Shown here piece by piece: positions 1 to 10,400 of a stretch of DNA of 64,000 nucleotides. A program made the translations under genes and the position numbers. How positions within the stretch are numbered: position 1 is the first letter of the stretch; every line of letters begins with the position of its first letter. Source of the DNA: Vitreimonas flagellata (GTDB taxonomy: Bacteria > Pseudomonadota > Alphaproteobacteria > Caulobacterales > Aquidulcibacteraceae); contig NZ_SBJL01000001.1 of assembly GCF_004634425.1 (NCBI RefSeq), forward strand, positions 1,151,001 to 1,215,000. The letters run 5' to 3'. The notes under the pieces are model-generated. The model saw only the letters and a list, made by a program, of their open reading frames with translations, made no database searches and was not told where the DNA came from.

Positions 1-661
1 GCGACGACTACGCCCGCGCGCAACTCGATGTACTCTCCGGGGACCTCGATACCTTATTGCAGCCGCCCAAGATGGAGCGCATTCACGACTCATCATCCGT
101 GTTTGTCTGCCGAGGCTTCGCGCCACCGGCCATTTGCGATTGGCTTATACAGCGTGCGCAGCCGCGCCTGCGTCCCGCGCTCGTCCACAATGCCAAGCTA
201 GGACGTCTGGAGGAGGATTCTTCACGCACCAACACCACTAGCGTTATCGAAGTCGATATGATCAATGCAGTCATGCAGGAGCGTGCGGCAAGACTAACCC
301 GCGTTCCGAAGGTGCAGCATGAACCGCCGACAATCTCTCCTATGAAGTCGGCCAAAAGTTCGACCATCATTACGACTACATCAACCCGGATCAGCCGGGT
401 GCGTTGACTGAACTGATCGCCAAAGGACAGAGAACGATCACGATCGTTACCTACCTGAACACCGACTTCGAGGGCGCTTGGACGGATTTTCCGCTGCTCG
501 ACATTCAGTTCAAGGGTGGAAAAGGCGACGCCATCCTTTTCTCGAACGTGCTCGCCAACGGCGCGCCCGATAAGAGCACTTTGCACGCAGGACTGGCGCC
601 CACCGCAGGGCGCAAATGGGTTCTGTCGCAGTGGATCCGCAATCAGCGCCAGTCTCACTGA
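1..661 (+). pseudogene. 2OG-Fe(II) oxygenase (prolyl 4-hydroxylase-like), 5'-partial and frameshifted
   Basis: The frame is open from the left edge, so the start lies outside the window. The first part reads as the region before the catalytic domain of Sel1/TPR-prolyl-hydroxylase proteins (RGFAPPAICDWL). Near base 330, after EPPTI, the frame breaks. The next frame continues with YEVGQKFDHHYDYINP, which carries the iron-binding HxD, then [18 protein letters not shown] and STLHAGLAP with the distal histidine, ending at 661. One missing base around 325-335 would restore the frame. Family members are Fe(II)/2-oxoglutarate dioxygenases. Both halves are well conserved, so this is either a recent frameshift or a sequencing error. 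Confidence 0.75.
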
Positions 662-662
662 C

Positions 663-2495
663 GTGGTCGACCTCACCACCGCCCGCGAAACGCTGCGTCA
701 CGTATTTGGCCATGAAGATTTTCGCGGGTTGCAAGCGGATGTGATCGCCGAAGTGCTTGAAGGCCGCGATGTGATGGCGGTGCTGCCGACGGGCGGGGGC
801 AAAAGCTTTTGCTATCAGATACCGGCGATGCTGCGTCCTGGGGTGGGCTTGGTGGTCTCGCCGCTCATTGCGCTGATGCAAGATCAAGTGGCGAGCTTGC
901 GTGCAGCGGGCGTCGCGGCGGGGCGGCTGGATTCAACGCTCGATCGCGATGCGCGGCGCGAATGCCTGAATGCGGCGCGCGATGGGAAGCTTGATCTACT
1001 CTACGTATCGCCCGAAGCCTTGTTCGCGCAGGGCTTCCTCGACTTTCTCGAACAATGCCCCATCGCGCTGTTCGCCATCGACGAAGCGCACTGCGTTAGC
1101 CAATGGGGCCACGATTTCCGTCCGGACTATCGCGCGCTGGGACGGCTGGCTGAGCTCTTCCCCAACGTACCGCGTATGGCGGTAACGGCGACAGCTGATT
1201 TGAAGACGCAGGCCGATATTCGCACACAGCTCAGACTGGAGCACGCCAAGAGCTTCATCGCCTCATTCGATCGTTCGAACCTCGTGCTGTCGGCGGAGCG
1301 CAAATCAGCCAAGCCGCAAGACCGCATTGTTGATCTCGTCCGCGCGCGGCGTGGCAAGTCCGGCATCATCTATGCGGCGACGCGCGATAACGTCGATAAG
1401 CTCGCAGCGTCGCTACAAAACCTCAACGTGCCAGCGCTCGCCTACCATGCCGGCCTCGACGCCAGCTTACGCGCGGAGCGACAGCACAAGTTCCAGGAAG
1501 AAGACGACGTGGTGATGGTCGCGACCATCGCCTTCGGCATGGGCGTCGATAAGCCGGACGTGCGCTACGTGATCCACGCGGATTCGCCGAAGAGCATCGA
1601 GGCGTATTGGCAGGAAGTCGGCCGCGGCGGGCGCGATGGCGAAACGGCTGAGGGGTTCTGCATTTATTCGGCGTCGGACCTACGCCGCTCCGTGATGTTC
1701 GCGAGCCAATCGGGCGCGAGCGAGCAGGTCAAAGCCGTGCAGGTGAAAAAAGCGCGCCAGCTCTTTGCATATCTCGACGGCCTCACCTGCCGTCGTGCGG
1801 GCGTGCGGCGCTATTTCGGCGAAGAAGGCGTCGAGCCGTGCGGTGTATGCGATATCTGCACCGATCCGCCGGTCTCGATCGATGCGACAGAACTTGCCGC
1901 CAAAGCGATCTCGGCAGTCATGCGGATGGATCAGCGTGTCGGGCGCGGGCGCGTCGTGAACCATTTGCTTGGCAAGGCCGGCGACGAGATCGATCAGCGC
2001 TATGCCTCCCGCACCACGTTCGGCATTGGCGCGGATCAGCACGAGAGTGTGTGGCGCAATGTGATCGAACATCTGCTGTTCGAAGGCGTGCTGAGCGAAG
2101 GCGAAGACGAGCGGCCAACCTTGAGCATCGGCGATGATGAGGCGGTACGCGAAATCTTCCGCAAGAAACGCATTGTGCGCATTCGCGAAGCCGCGAAATC
2201 GACACGGCGCAGCAAGCAAGAGCGCCGCGCCTCGCGGGACGCCAAAGGCGCCGCGAAATCTGGCTTCACAGGGACGGACGCGACGCTGTTTGAAGCGCTG
2301 CGCTCGTGGCGGCGCGATGCTGCGCAGACGCAAGGCGTGCCCCCTTACGTGATCCTACACGACGCGACATTGGCTGCGATTGTGAGCGCGAAGCCTTCGG
2401 ACCTCGGTGAGCTCGGAAAAGTTCCAGGCATCGGCGAGGCAAAGCTCAAGAAATACGGCGCCGAAGTGCTCGCCGTTGTGATCGCAGGCTGCTGA
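663..2495 (+). CDS. recQ: ATP-dependent DNA helicase RecQ
   Basis: 3'-5' DNA helicase of recombination and repair, 610 residues. Seen: Walker [13 protein letters not shown], Walker B with [20 protein letters not shown], motif [11 protein letters not shown], the arginine-finger motif [10 protein letters not shown], a four-cysteine zinc module (CRRAG...CGVCDIC), a winged-helix region and a C-terminal HRDC domain ([13 protein letters not shown]). I start at GTG 663, two bases after the upstream stop. The open frame extends further upstream, but that part overlaps the oxygenase gene and has no RecQ similarity. The length is usual for bacterial RecQ. Confidence 0.95.
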   Translation: MVDLTTARETLRHVFGHEDFRGLQADVIAEVLEGRDVMAVLPTGGGKSFCYQIPAMLRPGVGLVVSPLIALMQDQVASLRAAGVAAGRLDSTLDRDARRECLNAARDGKLDLLYVSPEALFAQGFLDFLEQCPIALFAIDEAHCVSQWGHDFRPDYRALGRLAELFPNVPRMAVTATADLKTQADIRTQLRLEHAKSFIASFDRSNLVLSAERKSAKPQDRIVDLVRARRGKSGIIYAATRDNVDKLAASLQNLNVPALAYHAGLDASLRAERQHKFQEEDDVVMVATIAFGMGVDKPDVRYVIHADSPKSIEAYWQEVGRGGRDGETAEGFCIYSASDLRRSVMFASQSGASEQVKAVQVKKARQLFAYLDGLTCRRAGVRRYFGEEGVEPCGVCDICTDPPVSIDATELAAKAISAVMRMDQRVGRGRVVNHLLGKAGDEIDQRYASRTTFGIGADQHESVWRNVIEHLLFEGVLSEGEDERPTLSIGDDEAVREIFRKKRIVRIREAAKSTRRSKQERRASRDAKGAAKSGFTGTDATLFEALRSWRRDAAQTQGVPPYVILHDATLAAIVSAKPSDLGELGKVPGIGEAKLKKYGAEVLAVVIAGC

Positions 2496-2553
2496 GCAAA
2501 GCGTAAGTTGACCTCCCGCTTCTGCGCTCCAGATTTAAGCCAGGAGGACGCAT

Positions 2554-2721
2554 ATGTCTGACCAAAATACAGCCAAACTTCGTGAACGCGCCGCGCGCGA
2601 AGTTGCCATCGCACAAGCCGCCGGCTCGAAAGCGTATGCGAGCCCGGACTTCCGGCAGATCTTTATCGAGCGCCGTGATGGCACGCGCGAAACGGTGCGG
2701 CTCGCGCCGCGCCCGCATTAA
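2554..2721 (+). CDS. small hypothetical protein (55 aa)
   Basis: A short ORF starting MSDQNTAKLRERAAREVA and ending LAPRPH. A strong ribosome binding site (AGGAGG at 2542-2547, six bases before the ATG) decides the start. The protein is basic and predicted helical, with no signal peptide or membrane segment. It lies 58 bases after recQ on the same strand and five bases before the end of the convergent coiled-coil gene. I do not recognise the family. The Shine-Dalgarno site and reading-frame composition argue that it is translated. Confidence 0.7.
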   Translation: MSDQNTAKLRERAAREVAIAQAAGSKAYASPDFRQIFIERRDGTRETVRLAPRPH

Positions 2722-2726
2722 GCGCC

Positions 2727-4055
2727 TCAGGCGTCCTCATGTTCCAGGATGCGGCGCGCTGCGGCTACGCCGTGGCGCGCAAGCTCAGCCGCCTGCTCGA
2801 CCCATTCTTCCTGCACGATGCGGCCACGCAGTCGGAAATAGCGGTCAATCCAGGCGACGTGCTCCGGCGCCCAGGCCGCGATTTGATCGAAGTGGAAGAT
2901 TCCAATTGCGTTGAGCGTGCTTTGCTGAAGCGCGCTGACGTTTTCGATCAATGTGAAATCATCCGGCGCGCCGTTGCGGGCAGCGGTGAGTACGGGCGGC
3001 TTGCGCGGCGTGGTGGTTGGGACGGGAGTCGGCGGCGGTTCTTCTTCCACATCGGCCGCGATCGGCGCTGCAATGGTTTGCACCACGACTTGCGGCGGCC
3101 GTTGTTCGAGGTGGCGTAGGCGCGCCTCAAGATAGCGCGCCCGCCATTTCCAGCGATCTGGATCGGGCCCCGCTTCAAGTACGGGTTGGGGCTCCGGTTC
3201 AGGTTTCGGCGCAGGCATGGCTGCGAGTTCGGCGGCGCGCGCTGCATCAGCTTGGAGATATCCGACGCGGCGCTCGAGATAGAGCAAGCGCCAGCGCAGC
3301 AGAATATCTACGTCCGCATTGGCCGCGAACGGCGCGGCCTCCTCGGCTGGCGGCTCCTGCGTCTCCTCGGGGAGCACCGGCTCGGACATTTCACGCACGT
3401 GTTGCTCAAGATATGCCGCGCGCGCCTCGGCATCGCGCGCGCGCCATTCAGCGAGCGCTGGCGCGGGCTCTTCTGCAACGACGACATCCGCCACTGACTG
3501 GATCGCAGGCGCGGTCGGCGCCTCAGTGGCGCGGCGTTCAAGATATTTCACCCGCTGTTCGAAATAGCGCAGACGCCAGGATTGCAGCGCCAGCGTTTCT
3601 TCATCGATCATAGGCTCGACCGACTCGGCGATCACTTCGACTTCTCGCGAACGCTCCTCTTCATGGCTCGCCACCAGAGCGCGCAGGCGCTCCATTTCGG
3701 AATTGTCCTCTCGCTGATCGGTGAGGACGCGCTGCATCTGTGCGAACTGGGCGGCGTGTTCGTCCGCGCGACTACGTGCGTCGCCGAGAAGCCCTTCGAG
3801 TTCAACGATGCGGCTATTGCGCACTTCGAGCTGGCGGCGGAGCGCATCCAGTTCCACGCTCAAGCCCATGTCGTCGTTGGCGCTCGGTTCACCGGCGGCC
3901 AAGCGCGCAAGGTCCCGCACGAGAGCTTCGCGGTCACGGCGGAGCTTTGCATCCACGGATGCAGCGCGCTGGCTGGCATAGGCCCATCCGGCCAGGGCGG
4001 AGAATGCGGCCGTTAGGAAAAGCCAGAGTGACAATTGTCCGATCAAATAGATCAT
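2727..4055 (-). CDS. membrane-anchored coiled-coil repeat protein with degenerate helix-hairpin-helix end
   Basis: 442 residues. An N-terminal membrane helix (about 5-27) is followed by a charged coiled coil (about 35-140). Four copies of an aromatic/charged motif of about 20 residues follow, cores WRLRYFEQRVKYLE, WRARDAEARAAYLE, WRLLYLERRVGYLQ and WKWRARYLEARLRHLE, separated by Pro/Glu/Ala-rich linkers. The last about 80 residues resemble the helix-hairpin-helix tail of COG3743-type proteins (LNAIGIFHFDQIAAW), but the usual glycine-rich hairpin is replaced by LIENVSALQQ. The start lies four bases after the OmpA-like gene stop, so the two are probably co-transcribed. Function unknown, probably envelope-associated. 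Confidence 0.8.
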   Translation of the reverse strand: MIYLIGQLSLWLFLTAAFSALAGWAYASQRAASVDAKLRRDREALVRDLARLAAGEPSANDDMGLSVELDALRRQLEVRNSRIVELEGLLGDARSRADEHAAQFAQMQRVLTDQREDNSEMERLRALVASHEEERSREVEVIAESVEPMIDEETLALQSWRLRYFEQRVKYLERRATEAPTAPAIQSVADVVVAEEPAPALAEWRARDAEARAAYLEQHVREMSEPVLPEETQEPPAEEAAPFAANADVDILLRWRLLYLERRVGYLQADAARAAELAAMPAPKPEPEPQPVLEAGPDPDRWKWRARYLEARLRHLEQRPPQVVVQTIAAPIAADVEEEPPPTPVPTTTPRKPPVLTAARNGAPDDFTLIENVSALQQSTLNAIGIFHFDQIAAWAPEHVAWIDRYFRLRGRIVQEEWVEQAAELARHGVAAARRILEHEDA

Positions 4056-4059
4056 CGCG

Positions 4060-5184
4060 TCACCCGCTCACGTAAAATTCGATGCGACGGTTGGAAGCTT
4101 GGCCCGCTGGCGTCGCGTTGCTCGCACGCGGACGGTCGGGTCCGTAACCCCGCGCGGTCAAGCGCGAGCGCGCCACACCTTGGCCGGCGAGATAGTTCGC
4201 GACGGCGTCCGACCGCATCTGCGACAAGCTCATATTGAGATCGCGTGCGCCAGTGTTGTCGGTGTGACCGGCGACTTCGATCGAGAACCGATCGCAACGC
4301 AGCGCCACCGACGCCAGTGAGTCCAGCACTCGCCGACTTGAGGGATCAATCGCCGATGAACCCGGCGCGAAATTGATCACATTGCGCTCCATCAACCGAT
4401 CGAACGCGCGCTCACAGGTTTCAGCGTCGCCGTTTGAAAGATTGAGCCCTTGGAGTTCAGGATGGTCGACGTCTAGGCCATCGATCGTCACCGCCAAGCG
4501 CGAGCGGAATGGCGCGGGCGGTTCGTCGAACGCGGCGCGCAATGCGTCCACCGCCGCCTGCCCGCCATCGCCGATGACGACAAGCTGATTGTCCACAATG
4601 CGCGCCTCGCCCGTGTTCATATCAGCTAATAAGCGAATGGCGTCACGCGCGACGGACGTAAACGCCGGCGACGGCGCGCCGCCCGCAACATGCATGTCGT
4701 CGACCGCTTCAGCCGTCGGGAATTCCTGCGCGGCGGCCGCCAGCAGATCGGCGCGTGCGTTTTCGCTGGGCGCGGCGCCGGAGAGCACGACACGCGAGCC
4801 ATCGCGGCGCACGCTCCACGCATACGGCCGCTCGAAAGCGCCGAGCGTAACCTCCGAAGTGTCCACACTGGTGACGCCGCCGCTCCATGCGCCGCCGTGA
4901 CCTGCGGAGGTCAGCGCCGCGCGTGCAGCGGTTGCGATGTCGGCTTCGTCCTCAACGATACCGCTGAGCACGGCTTGCTGACCTTCCATGCGCACAGCGA
5001 GCCCAGGATAACCTGCCGCGAGCAGCGCCGTCTCCACTCGCTCTTCGAGCACGCCAGGCATCCGCCACACGGCGCCCGCGTGCGGCGAGAGCATGCCAAG
5101 CAAAGCGGCCAGGCCAGCGCCCGCGAGGCCAACCCACAGCAGCGGGCGATCCTTGTTCGGCTTGTCCGGATCGAAACTGGTCAT
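4060..5184 (-). CDS. OmpA-family protein with BON-like repeats
   Basis: 374 residues. A short cytoplasmic N-terminus precedes one membrane segment (about 14-36, LLWVGLAGAGLAALLGML). Then come BON-like modules (LEERVETALLAAGYPG; VVLSGAAPSENARADLL) and a C-terminal OmpA peptidoglycan-binding domain with INFAPGSSAID, EVAGHTDNTG and ASNRRIEFYV. The start is ATG 5184, which overlaps the stop of the small upstream membrane gene in an ATGA. Longer readings have no domain similarity. The architecture resembles inner-membrane-anchored OmpA/BON proteins such as mycobacterial ArfA. The OmpA domain is certain; the cellular role is not. Confidence 0.88.
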   Translation of the reverse strand: MTSFDPDKPNKDRPLLWVGLAGAGLAALLGMLSPHAGAVWRMPGVLEERVETALLAAGYPGLAVRMEGQQAVLSGIVEDEADIATAARAALTSAGHGGAWSGGVTSVDTSEVTLGAFERPYAWSVRRDGSRVVLSGAAPSENARADLLAAAAQEFPTAEAVDDMHVAGGAPSPAFTSVARDAIRLLADMNTGEARIVDNQLVVIGDGGQAAVDALRAAFDEPPAPFRSRLAVTIDGLDVDHPELQGLNLSNGDAETCERAFDRLMERNVINFAPGSSAIDPSSRRVLDSLASVALRCDRFSIEVAGHTDNTGARDLNMSLSQMRSDAVANYLAGQGVARSRLTARGYGPDRPRASNATPAGQASNRRIEFYVSG

Positions 5185-5357
5185 CGGGCGCGTCGCACCT
5201 GGGCTTCGCTCAGCGCGCTGCGCAACTGATCGATCTCGCGTTGTTCGGTGCGACGCCGTTGGCTGGCCAGAAATGCATACAGGCGCCAGCCCAGCGCGAA
5301 GCCAATCAGGCCCGCCGCCGCGAACAAGATCACCTGGGACAAGAGCAGACCGATCAT
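5181..5357 (-). CDS. small single-pass membrane protein (58 aa)
   Basis: Starts MIGLLLSQVILFAAAG with a hydrophobic helix to about residue 30, then a basic, coiled-coil-prone tail (RRRTEQREIDQLRSALSEAQ). Its stop overlaps the OmpA-family start by four bases, so the two are very likely translationally coupled. It is first in a three-gene minus-strand operon with the OmpA and coiled-coil repeat proteins. All three have one N-terminal membrane helix. I do not recognise the family. Confidence 0.7.
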   Translation of the reverse strand: MIGLLLSQVILFAAAGLIGFALGWRLYAFLASQRRRTEQREIDQLRSALSEAQVRRAR

Positions 5358-5463
5358 AATTCTCGCGCCACGCGCACAAGAGCGCACTTAACGCCCTTCT
5401 AATGCCTGGCGATCTAGGCGAAAACCTGAAACACCCCGGCGGGCGAACGCCCGAAAGAGACCT

Positions 5464-6270
5464 ATGGCGCACCAGATTACCAGCGCGTCCAATCCCCTGA
5501 TCAAGACGCTTAAAACGCTGCATATGAAGAAGGGTCGCGCCGAGACCGGCCTCTTCCTTGCCGAAGGCGCAAGGTTGGCGGTCGAGGCGTCCGAACTGGG
5601 CGTCTGGCCGGACATCATGGTTTATGCGCCGGCCGCTATGGAGCGGCCGCAGGTGCGTGCGCTGATTGCGGAGGCCGAGAACCGCCGCGTGCGCGTGATC
5701 GAGACCAATGAGAGTATTCTCGGCCAGATCAGCAAGCGCGACAATCCGCAGACGGTGATCGGCGCCTACAAGCAGAATTTGGCAACGCTAGACTCGCTTG
5801 AAGGCGAGACGATCGTGGCGCTCGAAGGTATTCGCGATCCGGGCAATCTGGGTACGATTTTGCGCACGGCGGATTCGACGGGCGCGGGCGGCGTCGTGCT
5901 GATCGGCGAGACGTGCGATCCGTTTTCGGTAGAGGCCGTGCGCGCGAGCATGGGCTCGCTGTTTGCAATGCCGTTGGCGCGAGCTTCATTCGAAGACTTG
6001 ATGCGCTACAAGATCGCGCGGGGCGCCGAAATGTCTGGCTTGTCCTTGAAGGGCGCGATGGCCGACGCGAATGCGCCAGCGCCGAAGCGTTCGATAATCC
6101 TGATGGGCAACGAGCAATCGGGCCTGCCGCCGCATATGGAAGCGGCCTGCGATGTGTTGGTGAAGCTGCCCATGCGCGGGCGGGCGGATAGTTTGAATCT
6201 AGCGATCGCGACTGGCGTGATGCTGTATGATGTGTGGCGGAGACGCGGATATGACGGCGCGCGCGCCTGA
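5464..6270 (+). CDS. TrmH/SpoU-family RNA 2'-O-methyltransferase
   Basis: 268 residues. The N-terminal RNA-binding domain (SNPLIKTLKTLHMKKGR) is followed by the SpoU trefoil-knot methyltransferase domain with its three motifs: GIRDPGNLGTILRTAD, IILMGNEQSGLPP and LPMRGRADSLNLAIATGVML. The family methylates ribose 2'-OH in rRNA or tRNA; which nucleotide cannot be told from this sequence. The next gene starts 20 bases before this stop, so the two probably form an operon of RNA-modification genes. Confidence 0.92.
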   Translation: MAHQITSASNPLIKTLKTLHMKKGRAETGLFLAEGARLAVEASELGVWPDIMVYAPAAMERPQVRALIAEAENRRVRVIETNESILGQISKRDNPQTVIGAYKQNLATLDSLEGETIVALEGIRDPGNLGTILRTADSTGAGGVVLIGETCDPFSVEAVRASMGSLFAMPLARASFEDLMRYKIARGAEMSGLSLKGAMADANAPAPKRSIILMGNEQSGLPPHMEAACDVLVKLPMRGRADSLNLAIATGVMLYDVWRRRGYDGARA

Positions 6271-7159
6271 GATTTTGATCGCTGACGATTGGCAAGACTA
6301 CCGCGTGCTGGATTCCGGCAATGGCGGTAAGCTTGAACAGGTCGGCCCCTATCGCTTCGTGCGACCGGAACCGCAAGCGCTGTGGGCGCCGGCGCTGAGC
6401 GCTGCGGAATGGGATTCAGCGGACGCGATTTTCTCGCCCTCCTCGGCGGACGACGATGAAGCTGGTCGCTGGCGCTTCAATCGCGAGCTGCCGCAGAATT
6501 GGACGTTGCGCTGGGACGATCTCTCCTTTGTGTCGCGCCCAACGCCGTTTCGGCACTTGGCTTTCTTTCCAGAGCACTCGGTGCATTGGCGCTACGCGCG
6601 CGAGTGCTTGAAGGCGTATCGCGGGCCGCAGCCGGAGGTGCTGAACCTATTCGGATATACAGGGCTTGCTTCGCTCGCGTGCGCGATAGCGGGCGCTAAG
6701 GTCACGCACGTGGATGCGTCGAAGAAGGCGATTGGCTTTGCGCGTGAGAACCAGACAGCCGCGGGCTTGGCCGATGCGCCGATCCGTTGGATCTGCGACG
6801 ATGCGTTGGGCTTCGTGAAGCGCGAGATCAGGCGCGGGCGTCGTTATGACGGCGTGATCCTCGATCCGCCGAAATTCGGTCGTGGGCCGGATGGCGAGAC
6901 CTGGCGGCTGGAAGAAAACCTGCCGGAATTGCTCGACGCCTGCCAGACGTTGCTGCGCACCGATTCCAACGATCGCGCGAGCGCCAAGGGCTTCATGATC
7001 GCGACGGTATACGCGGTGCGGCTTTCCTATTTGGCATTGGCGCAGACGGCGCAGCAGATGTTCGTCGGCGGCGAATGGCAGACCGGCGAAATGGCGCTGC
7101 CGCATGCGAACCGCGATTTGCTATTGCCGACAGCGATCTTTGCGCGCTGGAGAGGCTAG
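6251..7159 (+). CDS. class I SAM-dependent methyltransferase (RlmI/RlmK-like)
   Basis: 302 residues. A Rossmann-fold methyltransferase of the Methyltrans_SAM type. Seen: the SAM-binding segment EVLNLFGYTGLASLACAIAGAK, acidic strand THVDASKKAIGFAREN, and the catalytic-side motif GVILDPPKFGRG, typical of rRNA cytosine-C5 or guanine-N2 methyltransferases. I choose ATG 6251; the alternative further upstream lies deeper inside the preceding gene. It overlaps the SpoU gene by 20 bases and its stop shares a G with the next start. Confidence 0.88.
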   Translation: MTARAPEILIADDWQDYRVLDSGNGGKLEQVGPYRFVRPEPQALWAPALSAAEWDSADAIFSPSSADDDEAGRWRFNRELPQNWTLRWDDLSFVSRPTPFRHLAFFPEHSVHWRYARECLKAYRGPQPEVLNLFGYTGLASLACAIAGAKVTHVDASKKAIGFARENQTAAGLADAPIRWICDDALGFVKREIRRGRRYDGVILDPPKFGRGPDGETWRLEENLPELLDACQTLLRTDSNDRASAKGFMIATVYAVRLSYLALAQTAQQMFVGGEWQTGEMALPHANRDLLLPTAIFARWRG

Positions 7160-7407
7160 TGCCCGTCTCCGCGGAAGACATTCGCCTCGCCTTTCGCGCT
7201 GGATTGAAGAGCCTTTCGTGCCCGCATTGCGAGATCGGCTACTCCGATTATGCGGTCGATTGGAGCGAAGCTTGGCTGCATGGGCGGCGAGACGCCATGC
7301 ACGATTTAGGCAAAGAAGAACGCGACGGCCCGGTGAAACTTAAGTGCGAACTCTGCGATGGTTTTGCGTTTACAGATGCATTTCTCTCGCCGCCCAAGAA
7401 GGCTTAG
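7159..7407 (+). CDS. small CxxC (zinc-ribbon-like) protein, 82 aa
   Basis: Starts at GTG 7159, overlapping the methyltransferase stop by one base (TAGTG), which suggests coupling. Two cysteine pairs, CPHCE and CELCD, are about 50 residues apart and could bind one zinc ion. Between them is an acidic/aromatic segment (DYAVDWSEAWLHGRRDAMHDLG). It ends in a four-base stop overlap with convergent dnaE2. Family not recognised; by position it may assist RNA modification, but that is only inference. Confidence 0.7.
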   Translation: MPVSAEDIRLAFRAGLKSLSCPHCEIGYSDYAVDWSEAWLHGRRDAMHDLGKEERDGPVKLKCELCDGFAFTDAFLSPPKKA

Positions 7408-10400
7408 TGAAAATTCCGCCCCTTCGGCATGACGTTCGCGGCGGGAGCCACATCTAAGCTGATGCGCACGTTGCGTGGGTGGCGTTGACGTGGATCGTCG
7501 CCCGTGCCGCGACGCGGTTCGTCCGTGGGTCCGCGTGGATCGATATTGGCGCCTGCGCTGGAGAGCGCGGCCAGCATGGGCGTGTAGTCGTAGATGCGCT
7601 CGGCGACCACATGGATCACGCCGCTTTCGCTCTGCACCGGCCCATCCACCGCGACGAGCCGGCCCGCCAGCACTTGGCGGCGGAATTCCTCGAACACTTT
7701 GGGCCAGACGACGATATTGGCGATGCCGGTTTCGTCCTCAAGCGTCATGAAGATCACGCCAGACGCCGTGCCTGGGCGCTGGCGCACAAGCACGAGCCCG
7801 GCCACACGTGTGCGCTGACCATTCGGCATCTGCCGTAATGTCTCTGCTTTGATCACGCGGCGGTCGGTCAGATCATCTCGGATCAAAGCAACTGGATGCG
7901 TTTTCAGCGAAAGCCCGAGCGTGCGATAATCTTCCACCACGTGCTCTCCGAGCGGCATCGACGGAAGATCAAAATCCGGCTCCCGCGTTGGATCATGCGC
8001 CTGCGCAAACAGTGGCAAATCCTCCTGTCCGCCCACACGATTAAGCCCGCGCGCCGCCCACAGAGCTTCGCGGCGATCCAGACCAAGCGAGCGGAATGCG
8101 TCAATGTCGGCGAGGTGTTCGATGGTCGAGATCGACAAGCCGCTACGCAGCCAGACATCGCGCACTGAATCGTAGCCGGCTCTCCTGTTGGAGACGAGCG
8201 CTTCGATCTCGCTCTGATCTAGCCCCTTGGCTTGACGAAACCCCATGCGCATTGCGTGCGTGGTGCGAATGTCGCCAACCATCTCCGTATGATTGCGATG
8301 CACACGCTTGGCCGCCTCAGGGCCAGGCTCAAGCGTGTTGTCCCAATCGGAATGATTGATGTCGATCGGGCGGATTTCCACGCCATGATCGGCGGCGTCG
8401 CGGATGATCTGCGCCGGCGCGTAAAAGCCCATCGGCTGCGCATTGAGAAGTGCCGCCGCGAACACGTCGGGATAATAGCATTTCAGCCAAGACGAGGCGT
8501 ACACGAGGATGGCGAAGCTCGCCGCATGGCTTTCGGGAAAGCCGTATTCGCCGAAACCTTCGATTTGCGAGAACGACGCTTCGGCGAAGGCGCGCTCATA
8601 GCCATTGTCGATCATGCCGCTGATAAACTTGTCCTTGAGCGCCCCAATCGTGCCGACACGCCGAAACGTCGCCATGGCGCGGCGGAGCTTGTCGGCTTCG
8701 GGCGGACTGAACCCGGCGGCGACGATGGCGATCTGCATGGCTTGTTCTTGGAATAGCGGGACACCGAGCGTCCGCTTCAAAACCTCGCGTAGCGCCTCTG
8801 ATGGATACGTCACCTTCTCGATACCCTGGCGCCGCTTCAGATAAGGATGCACCATACCGCCTTGGATCGGCCCCGGTCGCACGATCGCGACTTCGATCAC
8901 GAGATCGTAGAAATCTTTCGGCTGAAGCCGCGGCAGCATCGACATTTGCGCGCGGCTCTCCACCTGGAATACGCCGATCGAATCCGCGCGGTGCAGCATT
9001 TTATAAACGCGCTCGTCGTCTGTTCGCGACGTCAGCGTGACGTGCTCTTCACCTGGATAATACTTGGCGCAGAGATCGAACGCCTTCTGCAAGCAGGTGA
9101 GCATACCGAGGCCGAGCACGTCGACCTTTAGGATACCCAAATCCTCCAGATCGTCCTTATTCCATTCCACGACCGTGCGATCATCCATCGCCGCATTTTG
9201 GATTGGCACGACGTCGTGCAGTTGTTCGCGCGTGATGACGAATCCGCCGACATGCTGCGAAAGATGGCGTGGAAAGCCTTGTAACTCGTTCGAGAGCGCC
9301 ATGCATTGCATGAGCCGTTTATCGTTTACGTCGAAGCCGTTCTCGCGCAAATCCTTCTCATCTACGCCGCGCGACCACCAATGCAGCATCTTTGAGAGCG
9401 AGGTGATGGCGTCCTCGGAATAGCCGAACACCTTGGCGACCTCACGCACGGCGCTACGGCCGCGATAGCAGATCAAGGTGGCGGCAAGCCCAGCGCGTTC
9501 GCGGGTGTATTTCTTGTAGATATATTGGATCACCTCTTCGCGGCGTTCGTGTTCGAAATCGACGTCGATGTCTGGCGGTTCGTTACGCTCTTCGGAGACG
9601 AAGCGATCGAACAGGAGCTGGTTCTTGGCGGGATCGACTGAGGTGACACCGAGGCAATAGCAGATCGCGGAATTGGCGGCGGAGCCTCGGCCTTGGCAGA
9701 GGATCGGCTTCACCGGCCTCCCGTCCTTGTCGAAGCCAGAGCGCGCGAATTCAACGATATCCGCCACCGTTAGAAAATATGGTGCGTATTGCTTACGGCC
9801 AACAATGCCGAGTTCGCGTACGAGCGCATCGCGTACTTTCTGGGGAACGCCTTCCGGATAGCGCTTCTCCGCACCCGCCCAGGTGCGCGCCTCAAGCGCT
9901 TGCTGTGGGTTAGCATAGCCCGCTGACGTCTCCTCTGGATACTCATAGCGCAGCTGATCCATGGAGAAACTCACGCCTTCCAGAAAGCGCGCGCTTTCTG
10001 CGACAGCTTCCGGGGCGTCTCTGTAAAGCCGCAACATCTCCTGCTCGGGCTTTAGATAACGCTCAGCGTTCTTCGACAAAAACGCACCAGCGTCAGTGAG
10101 GCGCTTCTTTTCGCGAATACAGGTCACGACATCGAGCAGCGGCCGCCGATCGGGGTGATGCATGAGCGGCTCGGTGGTGGCGATGAGGCGCGCACCGGTT
10201 TGCATGGCGAGTGCTTTAAGCCGACGAATACGGCGGCGATCTTCGCCGTTGAATTGGAAGGACGCGGCAAGCCATGCCGCGCCAGTCGCTTGTTTAATCT
10301 GGGTGAGATATGCAGCCATCGCCTCAGGCGTTTCGCCAAGATCAAATGCCGGGATCAGGATTGTCTGCAGCCCCTCCGCGTGCGTCAGATAATCCGCGAA

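Noticed and set aside
516-662. Longer N-terminus for RecQ
   Set aside because: It lies inside the oxygenase 3' end and has no helicase similarity; GTG 663 gives the normal RecQ start.
5439-5453. CGGGCG/CGCCCG hairpin before the SpoU gene
   Set aside because: The loop is only two bases, there is no T run, and it is likely by chance in GC-rich DNA.
5185-5523. Extended N-terminus of the OmpA-family gene
   Set aside because: It overlaps the small membrane gene and has no membrane or signal sequence; ATG 5184 is coupled to that gene.
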